Of a stretch of 25,240 bases of DNA, positions 17,872-25,240 are shown piece after piece. Source of the DNA: Euprymna scolopes. Its lineage: Eukaryota > Mollusca > Cephalopoda > Sepiida > Sepiolidae. The translations under genes were made by a program, and so were the position numbers. Within the stretch, counting starts at the first letter, position 1. The number at the start of each line of letters is the position of its first letter. The notes under the pieces are model-generated. The model ran no database searches and was not told where the DNA came from. It was given only the letters and a program-made list of their open reading frames with translations. The stretch is from the NCBI GenBank assembly GCA_024364805.1, contig CM044503.1, positions 2,951,979 through 2,977,218 on the forward strand. The letters run 5' to 3'.

Positions 17872-18942
17872 AACCATTATTATATCCAACGTTTACTAAT
17901 TAGTCTTACCCTTAGTTAGGATATTTTTGTTTTTTTTTCAGTGATTTTGTTTTGTGCATATGGAAATTTCACATACCCCGAGTTCACAAGGTAAGTGTTG
18001 ATGGTAAGACGATGTTAAGTGTATTTAATGTTGAGTGTACTCGATTTTCTGTTTGACTCGTAGCCGCTAGTAATGAATAAAAGTTTTCACAGTATTATTT
18101 ATATAATTTTGAGTGATCTTTAGTTTTCGATATTTGGAGTCAATAAACGCAGCAAACATTCAGTCTCAACCGTAAATGTTTTAACTTGTCCATTTTTTTT
18201 TAAAATTCGATGAAACTTTGTTGTATAAAAATGTTTTATTATTTCTGTGAGGAAGTTTTTTGTATAATAATATTTAAAAACAAATAATAGTTATCCTCCT
18301 TCAAAAGTATAAGTCAACCAAACATATTTCTGTAAAACAAGTTTAAACTAAAACTGTTTATACATTTGTTCCCAAATAGTTTTACTTTATTTAAATGCAC
18401 TATTCACCCTTTTTTTTTAAAGAGGGAATCGCAATAACTCTGTCAATTTTTAGTCTATAGACTCGAAATTTGAAATACCGGGTACTGAGATTTGGGAAAA
18501 TCGATGTGACGGGTGTCAGCCAGAAATTTGGCTGTTAAGGGGTCAAATTTCAACGATTTGACCTTTAAGAACTCTACCAAACTCCTCCGACAATTTTGGG
18601 TCTAGACACTTGAAATTTTAGATATAGGTTCCTTGAACCTGGATCTAACTTAATAAAGTGATTTGAGCCCGAAACAATAAATTTTAGGGGGTCATAATAG
18701 GGGTCAAAGTTTTAAAAAATTAACCATTTTTTTTGTTTTTTTGCTTTTTTTTGCACAGTATACACCTCCAAACACCCGAGCAACGCCGGGCACCCCTGCT
18801 AGTATGCTAATAAAAGAAAAACATGATAGTTGTATTTGTAATAATTTGGATGTATGGCTTTTTTATATTATTATTTATTATTTTATTATTCTTTCTATAA
18901 CTTTACAACTGAAATGTCCAATTACTGTATCCACTACTCCAT

Positions 18943-19055
18943 AATTCGACAAGATACATCTGAAGAATGTCGGAGGTTACATCGGCCGAAACGTTGTGAA
19001 AATAAAACTCAAGATGAGAATAGTAGTCCGAAGAATCCAAATACGACGAAGGTTA
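18943..19055 (+). mobile_element. Inverted-repeat element with hammerhead-like core, copy D (partial)
   Basis: TTCGACAAGATACAT, CTGAAGA, ATGTCGG...CATCGGCCGAAACGTTGTG, CTCAAGATGAGAATAGTAGT and CCGAAGAATCCAAATACGAC match the right half of the complete copy on the minus strand of 19863-20152, including the terminal repeat. The left half is absent. An overlapping 74-codon frame translates the repeat. Confidence 0.68.
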
Positions 19056-19079
19056 CCAATATTGAATTATCGCGCTGAT

Positions 19080-19440
19080 GCAGCTTCGTCTTTTTCTATC
19101 GAGACGGGAACTAAGACTGAGCGGGAGAAGTGTCGTGAGTTCAAAATCAGACGGCCAGAGGCGTAAACAATATCGAAAGTTTTAAACTGGTCTCAACAGG
19201 AAGCACGCACTTTAATGTTGGCGAAAAGACGTCCTTCGTTGTAGATAATCGAGACAACCGTCAACTGCTCTAAGCAATGTTTTGTCACAGACGCAAATTA
19301 TCTGATTTCTAACGCAGGATCAGCGAGACTCATCCTTGCATGAGTCACTAATTAAAAACTTGTAAGAAAAAGTGATAAAGCTGACAAAGACATACACCAT
19401 CTGTATTCTGTAAGTAGCGGTGGAGCATTATCCGGTATAC
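19080..19440. other. Unrecognised spacer
   Basis: Less AT-rich than average, with no coding or repeat signal found. Confidence 0.4.
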
Positions 19441-19444
19441 AAAG

Positions 19445-19505
19445 ACGCTTAAATATATTTTAATTCAAGCAGATTTCACATTTATTATTATTATTACAAA
19501 GCTAG
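19445..19505 (-). mobile_element. Relative of the miniature Helitron-like body
   Basis: ACGCTTAAATATATTTTAATTC, AGCAGATTTC and TATTATTATTATTA align with 11052-11104 (ACGCTTAAATATGATATTTTAATTC, AGCAGTTTTC). The terminal hairpin is degraded. Confidence 0.45.
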
Positions 19506-19509
19506 TTCT

Positions 19510-19860
19510 CCATTGAATATTACATTGTACCTAATATATAGTACTAATGTGAAATGATTTAAGAAATGACTTAGGTAAGATTAGCTAGAATCTAAACCAA
19601 AGCATTTCCCACTGTTTGAGCTATCAACAGATAAATAAAAACGATCCTAACTTACACCACTTCGAACTATGTATGAATTTGCACATGCACAAAAGCAATA
19701 GATATAAATTGGCAAGTTAAAAATGAACATTTTGCATTTCAACTTTCCGACATATTTCTGTATTCGTTATTCATCCACCGAAACAAATATTTTACTCCTT
19801 ATAAACAATCCTTCTTGTATGATTACTACTTCCTGTTAATTTCAGTGTTATATGACCAGT
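19510..19860. other. AT-rich spacer, nothing recognised
   Basis: Unique AT-rich sequence before copy B of the inverted-repeat element. Confidence 0.4.
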
Positions 19861-19862
19861 AT

Positions 19863-20152
19863 TCGCTATTATTTGTATTCATCGGACTACTGTTCTCATC
19901 TTGAGTGTGATTTTTACAACGTTTCGGTCGATTTAACCGACCTTCTTCAGGAGTATCTTGTCGAACTCTGGAATGTTGACGGAATTTCGAGCGGAACCCT
20001 TTGTTTACTTCACGAGGATAGCATCCTCTTATTTCGTCACCCATGACTGGATAGAGGTCCTAAGAAATTCGTAATTGTATTTTTCGGTCGCCCACATTGA
20101 GGATGGAACCTTCAACAGTCAATAGTAGTCCGATGAATCCAAATAATACGAC
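19863..20152 (-). mobile_element. Inverted-repeat element with hammerhead-like core, copy B (most complete)
   Basis: A 290 bp element bounded by ~31 bp inverted repeats: 19863-19893 (TTATTTGTATTCATCGGACTA core) against the inverse of 20121-20152 (TTATTTGGATTCATCGGACTA core). On the minus strand, at 19950-19915, it reads CTGAAGA, A, GGTCGGTTAAATCGACC, GAAAC, GTTGTA. CTGANGA and GAAA flanking a 5 bp stem are the two conserved boxes of a hammerhead ribozyme. There is one extra A before the stem, and no helix I is evident. A 72-codon frame runs through it on the minus strand, with part of the frame shared by copy D. No protein family is recognised. Confidence 0.65.
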
Positions 20153-20343
20153 TAACCAATCCCCATCTCAAAAATTAAGGAACGTCATGTGACCAGTAGT
20201 TTATTGTCATCGAAATTGATAAAATCGCTCATTTTAAAATTAAATCAATTGATTGTCTGTTTTGGATGGGACTCAGTTTGGTTCACCGAGAGGAAGCTTT
20301 ACATGCCTCGCTGCAGGGAATTAGCCCACAATACATTGTAGTA

Positions 20344-20357
20344 TATAGTGCACTATA
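20344..20357. repeat. 14 bp perfect palindrome
   Basis: TATAGTGCACTATA immediately precedes the first unit of the 148 bp tandem array. Confidence 0.7.
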
Positions 20358-20360
20358 GGA

Positions 20361-20835
20361 AACCTACTGTTCATTTTATAATGTTTTTTATATATATGAC
20401 GGCTTGAATTAAAGTTTAAAATGCAAAAGTTAAGTCATCATGGTTCAATTATGCTCTAAACAGAAACATTCATTTCGAACTCGCCCATATCATCCCAAAG
20501 AACCTACTGTTGATTTTATATGCTTGGACTTTCTGCTTGTACGATGATTATGGTTTGAATTTAATCTAAATGATAACGTCAAGTATTATGCTTCAGTTGT
20601 GCTCTAAACAGAAACATTCATTACGAACACGCCCATTCCATACCAAAGAACCTACTGTTGATTTTATATGCTTGGACTTTCTGCTTGTACGATGATTATG
20701 GCTTGAATTTAATCTAAATGATAAAGTCAAGTATTATGGTTCAGTTGTGCCTTAAGCAGAAACATCCATTTCGGACACACCCATTCCATTCCAAAGAACC
20801 TACTGTTGATTTTATATGCCTGGACTTTCTGCTTG
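20361..20835 (+). repeat. Tandem array, ~148 bp unit, about 3.2 copies
   Basis: Units begin with AACCTACTGTTGATTTTATA at 20361 (diverged, 140 bp), 20501 and 20649 (148 bp each) and 20797 (partial, ending near 20835). Shared internal phrases include GGACTTTCTGCTTGTACGAT and CTCTAAACAGAAACATTC. The inner units are most alike and the first is most diverged. A 14 bp palindrome precedes the array. Confidence 0.9.
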
Positions 20836-20839
20836 TGTG

Positions 20840-21200
20840 TTAATAAAACATCTCACATGCACTTGTGATGTTGGACTTTATAGGATATTAACTTTAGTAA
20901 AAATTGCCTGTTCCTTTTTACATCTTTTTTTTTTTCAATTATCTATACTTTTCGAAGTCATTGCGAAACAAAACCTATATAAGCACAATTTCAGATACAA
21001 AAAGTATATTTGTGTAAAATTTCATAAAAATCAGCCTAGCCGTTGCGGGATCTACAGGGAACTTTCATTCACCATTAAAATACTTGTAGAACAGGCAGAG
21101 GGATGCAACGTTTCGTCCATGGGACAGAGGATGAAGCTTGGATTCCAGTTTAGGGCCTATCAGTATAGGACCATGATAATCATAATTTATTAATGATAGA
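20840..21200. other. Transposon-like right flank of the tandem array
   Basis: The phrase GTGTAAAATTTCATAAAAATC followed by AGCCTAGCCGTTGCGGG (21013-21049) resembles stereotyped noncoding text seen near ends of invertebrate Helitrons and related elements. At 21110-21125 (minus), GTCC-CAT-GGAC-GAAAC resembles stem II and the GAAA box of a hammerhead, but the CUGANGA box is missing. The 125-codon + strand ORF through here shows no domain. Confidence 0.3.
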
Positions 21201-23600
21201 TGACTTCATAAATTGATAAATGCTGACATATTATAGGTAGAAAGAAAAAGGTTAAATCTATTTAATATAACCATATTGCAACTTAACATCCTGATCGGAA
21301 AACCATAAGTGTATAGTACATATTGAATTTTAGGTAAAACTAATTCATTTAATGTTCTAAAATGTATAGTTTAAGTTGTGAAATAATAGTTATTAGTATG
21401 TATGATGAATTAATATACATTAAAAATAACTGGAAGAAAGCTAAACACTCGTAGTTTTTAATTGTAAATCGAGTCACTATAATAAGAATATCAAAATAAC
21501 TAAATATCCAAGGAGGAAACTTAGGAAAATGTCAATTTTTAAAACAGGTGGTAAGTACTTAGAATAAGTATATTTGACTAATGTTTGATCGATAACAGTT
21601 TGAATGCGATTTCTTCCAAAAATAAATGCATAAAGAATAAATACTCATCAACCGTTAAAAAACATTATGATTAACCATAATAATAGTTAGGTAATCATGA
21701 ATCAGTATATAAAAACCAGGAACACATGAGAAATATTTTTGGTGGCAAAATAGAACTTATAGAAAATCAAGACGGTGAGGCGGCATTAGAGTGGAGAATA
21801 GGGGAAAACAAGTTGGCTTAACGAATGTAATTTAGATATAGTAGTATTAAAAATGTGGATAAATTTATTAGGTTGACTTACAATATAAAGTTCATTAAAT
21901 TTAGTAGATGCAAGAATATTTAACAGTAAAGAGATCTAGTTATTGTAAATATGTTTATTAAAGATGGTAGTGTATAAGTATTAATAATATAACAAAGTAA
22001 ATAGAAAACATCTGTTGAAAAAAAAATATGGAGAAAAGTGGATAAGTGAGTTTGAATATACATATAATATTGGATTGCAAACAGCAAAGAATATACAAAA
22101 TGAAAAATTAATTAGAATAAGTTAGCGAAATAAGAGAACCTAAAGGAAGAATAAAGAACAGATTCGTTCAATTGAAATCCAATTTAAGAAGAGTAAATAA
22201 GATTATGAGATATTGAGTTTACAATAGTTACTTCCCTTAGAGTGCCAAGAAGATATCAAATTTAAAAGAAAGACTAATTTTATTTTCTATTTATGAGAAT
22301 TTAAAAACTTAGCACACATAACGTAAATAAAGATAATATGAGAAATTACAATTTCCATACATATACATACAATTATATTATAACTAGTGACAAGGCTAAA
22401 AACAACTTATCGAATAATAGTTAAATATCTAGAGATTAATAAAGAGTCGGAATTTGAATCGCTACTTGTATCGGAATCGGGAATTTAGTACGGAATCGGT
22501 AATTATAACGATAATTGAGAACTAGATAATTGAGAATTAGCAACATAATTACAAAAATCACTCACTTTAAAAGTTGAGACTTAATGGGTTAATTCGGGTT
22601 TTTATTAACAGATTCGGTTCTGTATTGGCATGGATATTCAGCATTTAGAAATTATTGAACTCCAAGAAAGATAGTCTATGTACATGTTGCGTGTGAGAGA
22701 GCTTGTTTTTTGACATATACGCGGTATTTTATATTTCGCCTAGTTATTAATATAGTGGTGATGCTCTGTATTTTTCTGTTAAAGACTTGTTATAGTAGTT
22801 GTAGCCGTGAATATTAAGCTCTCTAAGTACCTAAACGCAAATTCCATGAATAAAGTTCCTTTCCTAGATTTCCTAGAACTTCCCCCATGTAGAACACTGT
22901 TTCATTGGCCTGCTTCCCAACCGATTACAGTATGGTAGGCCTTCAAGTCCAATGTAAACAAGTTCTATTCATACCACCCCCTTGAATACTCGAAATTCTA
23001 CTCAATCCACACAATTAACGGTTACTAAACTACCACCTTACATTCACTAACCCTTATCCTCGAATGACCTTCGGGCCTTGATAAGTGTAAAAAGTACTTA
23101 TCATTTTTAATGTTGCATATTAGAACTGGTTACCAACTTTTGTTTTGACGAAATATTATTTTTATTGAAGATGCGCAATGGTGATTCATTACCCATCTAA
23201 CGAATGCCTTATTTATTAAAATGTTTGAAATTATTGTTGAAATAGAATAATAATTTAATTTTGAGAAAAAGATCTATTCACTTCCTCTAAATAGTTTTAC
23301 AGCATTGTTACTATTGTATGGTAGAATATTAGCAGTTAAAAATAAGTTACTCAGGATGAGTTAGTTGCAAGACTAAAATATCAATTTGAATATGATATGT
23401 GTTGTTCGGTAATGCATTTCAGCATTCTGAAGAGTGATTAAATGTATTATGAGTAGACAAGTTACAATGGTAAATTAAAACAATTCTAATATTCCGTTAT
23501 TCTTTGAAGGGTACGTATAATGTCAGTGAAAATTACGAAGCGTTCGTTATTTATAAACCAAGTGTACTATGAATGGAATAGTATGAGGTAAAAAATTTAA
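21200..23600. other. Long AT-rich region, nothing recognised
   Basis: About 2.4 kb of AT-rich sequence without an ORF of note, tRNA or internal repeat. 22860-23060 is somewhat C-rich and contains AATAAAGTTCC (22849-22859), but has no second copy in the window. A small imperfect repeat of CGGAATCGG occurs at 22470-22500. Confidence 0.5.
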
Positions 23601-23610
23601 TTATTTTTTT

Positions 23611-24160
23611 CTGTTGTTCTTGGCCTTCGGGCTGGATCAAAGTGTAATATTTGTTCCGCCAGATACTGCAAGCAAAGACCATATGTGAGGGAAACCCCAT
23701 ATATAAGACCTTGGTCAATGTAGGGGAAACCCTTCATACCAATTGTCACTATCCAGCTCCCCTACTTCCCGGGGAGTTGGTCCCCATTTCCCCTTCACTC
23801 CTCCCATTAAAAATCGGCCTTGTGCCTAATTTGCTCGGTGGGGGAGCAAATAAATACCCTGTTGTTCTTGGCCGTCGGGCTTGGATCAAAGTGTAATATC
23901 TACTCTGCAGATGCTGCACTTAAGATAATTTGTACCAGTCAATGGAACCCCTCTATACTGGGACAATTATTATTTTTGGTAACCAGAGTGCCTCCTTTTT
24001 GCCTACTTTTAGGGGAGCTGGTTTTTACCCCACATTAAAAACGACCTTGTGCCTAATTTGCTTTGGTGGGGAAGCAAATAAATACATTAATAGTAATAAG
24101 GAGTGTTATAAGGGGAGAGTGTTAAAGATTTAGTTATTTTCCTGTTGTCTTGGTAGTTGC
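23611..24160 (+). repeat. Tandem array, ~248 bp unit, about 2.2 copies
   Basis: Unit 1 starts at 23611 (CTGTTGTTCTTGGCCTTCGG), unit 2 at 23859 (CTGTTGTTCTTGGCCGTCGG) and a partial third at about 24142 (CTGTTGTCTTGG). Both full units contain GGATCAAAGTGTAATAT near the start and CGRCCTTGTGCCTAATTTGC, then GCAAATAAATAC, at the end. The middles are more diverged. Short ORFs here are chance frames. Confidence 0.85.
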
Positions 24161-25240
24161 CTAGGAAAAATCGAGTTTACTTTATTGAGATAAACATATA
24201 TAACTTGATAAAAAATTCTCTTTCTAAAAGTAAATTGAATCATCGGAATCATTTCAGATTGCATTTACTAAGACTGTTTCGTTTTATAGACATAGCTTGA
24301 CCTCAGGGCAATGTGGCCACATGCGCAAATAGCTAATAATTGATTGATTCAACAATTTGTAATTATACTTATCTCAGACATAATGTTGTCAGGTTTAATA
24401 AGAGGCATTGAAGCCAGTGAGCATGAAGACTTTTGAAATGGGTCTAAAACTTTCATTAGGCCTTGAGGGGACCCTCAAGAAAACACATACGAGGTTAAAA
24501 TTCTATGATACGTTGTTCGAAATTTTTATAGAAGGTTATGTGCGCCTAAGATTTCTTTTTTACGCTGGAAAGAGTCTACAAGGAGAAAAAGGTTGAGCGG
24601 GGGTATTAACTAGAAGCAAGCATAAATCAAGGAATACTTAAAAATAGCTTAGTTTAAATTGCTATCCTCTCTTATCTTTTTATAAAAGAATAAAGAAAAA
24701 GTAGAAGGGGTCCCTGTTGCTACAAACAACGCCATCCTCACTGAAACTTCGTTGTATGGTATACTTTTCTCCAGTTACACCACCATCAATGAAAGAAGGT
24801 ATTTGCAATAAAATTTTTTATAATGTAATAGATATCTAAAACAACACTGTTATTAATACTTTCTTCGAAACAACTTGCTCACAATCGAAATTATATCTAC
24901 GAACTTTTGTGCGAGAGAATTCGGTTGGCAATGTGTATAGAGTGAGGCTGTGTTTAATTCGTATAAGTCTGCCGAAGATATTTCTGCTCGTAGCCGAGCT
25001 TAGCTTTTATGGGCGTACCCACGTATGTCGGATATAGAAGAAAATACCAGTAACAACAAAGCAAGAGAAAACTATATATTTGGGTTGTATTCGGAATGAA
25101 TATCATGGCTTATCTGGTTGGCCGAGAGAAACCACTAATTATGGATTTTGTTCAATCATGAGTCGATTCGTAAAATACAAAATTCACTGTCGCTCACATT
25201 TCTTAAAAAACAAGTCACACTAATTATAATAGAAATGTCG
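24160..25240. other. Unrecognised right end of the window
   Basis: AT-rich sequence with a 12 bp perfect palindrome (ATGTGGCCACAT, 24310-24321). The 62-codon + strand frame at 24408-24596 shows no recognisable motif. Nothing else is supported. Confidence 0.45.

Larger units (their letters stand above)
17505..18802 (+). mobile_element. Non-autonomous Helitron-like element
   Basis: The left end reads TCTATACTATTATTAAAATT, a form common at invertebrate Helitron 5' ends. The right end has the hairpin CCCGAGCAACGCCGGG (18775-18790) followed by CACCCCTG and CTAG (18799-18802), then T. TC start, GC-rich terminal hairpin and CTRR end are the Helitron structural signature. No Rep/helicase coding sequence is present, so it would be non-autonomous. 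The last 400 bp contain repeated AACTCYnYCnACAATTTTnGGTCTAnACnCnTGAAATTT-type phrases, as often seen near Helitron ends. The 5' flanking base is G and not the typical A. Confidence 0.58.

Noticed and set aside
20816-21193. 125-codon + strand ORF, the second longest in the window
   Set aside because: It starts inside the 148 bp tandem array and crosses transposon-like noncoding phrases; no domain or signal is supported.
22610-23060. Possible LTR-like sequence (AATAAAGTTCC and C-rich stretch)
   Set aside because: No second copy, no primer-binding site and no gag/pol nearby, so an LTR cannot be supported.

Overview
This is a eukaryotic, animal-type, AT-rich window with no intact host protein-coding gene. 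Long (TA)n tracts, many decayed transposons, 5S- and tRNA-derived sequences, mariner transposons and a Penelope-type retroelement together suggest a cephalopod mollusc, plausibly an octopus. That assignment is inference from the repeat types, not proof. Open frames longer than about 60 codons are mostly (TA)n or other low-complexity translations, antisense shadows, or pieces of transposase and reverse transcriptase.

Layout. 1-1260: a Penelope-like retroelement on the minus strand (reverse transcriptase, then GIY-YIG endonuclease), bounded by related inverted sequences. 1677-1813: a 5S-rRNA-derived SINE-like copy (minus). 2270-4600: TA microsatellites, two LINE pieces (minus) and a copy of a short inverted-repeat element. 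4830-4965: a second copy of that element, then a GC-richer block of short hairpins (4976-5325). 6376-6942: microsatellite and a ~490 bp foldback. 7804-8262: a 171 bp hairpin element followed by a compound microsatellite. 10010-10549: an internally deleted mariner (minus). 10713-11104: a second 5S-derived copy abutting Helitron-like termini. 11955-14251: a mariner fragment (+) facing a near-complete, TA-flanked mariner of the same family (minus).

14830-15420 differs from everything else. It is single-copy in the window, about half GC, without a convincing ORF, and carries an exact octamer and an exact TCAAGGTCA site, so it is the best candidate for a host regulatory element. 16489-17430 holds a 191 bp MITE between old direct repeats. 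17505-18802 looks like a non-autonomous Helitron carrying a tRNA-Arg(ACG)-like gene with its own T-run terminator. 18943-20152 holds two more copies of the inverted-repeat element. 20361-20835 is a ~148 bp tandem array and 23611-24160 a ~248 bp tandem array. 21200-23600 and 24160-25240 are AT-rich with nothing recognised.

The features do not form a pathway. The window is an intergenic or intronic repeat landscape. The main leads are a four-copy inverted-repeat family with a hammerhead-ribozyme-like core, 5S-headed SINE-like copies with a shared non-5S tail, a tRNA gene inside a Helitron-like element, and the candidate conserved noncoding block.
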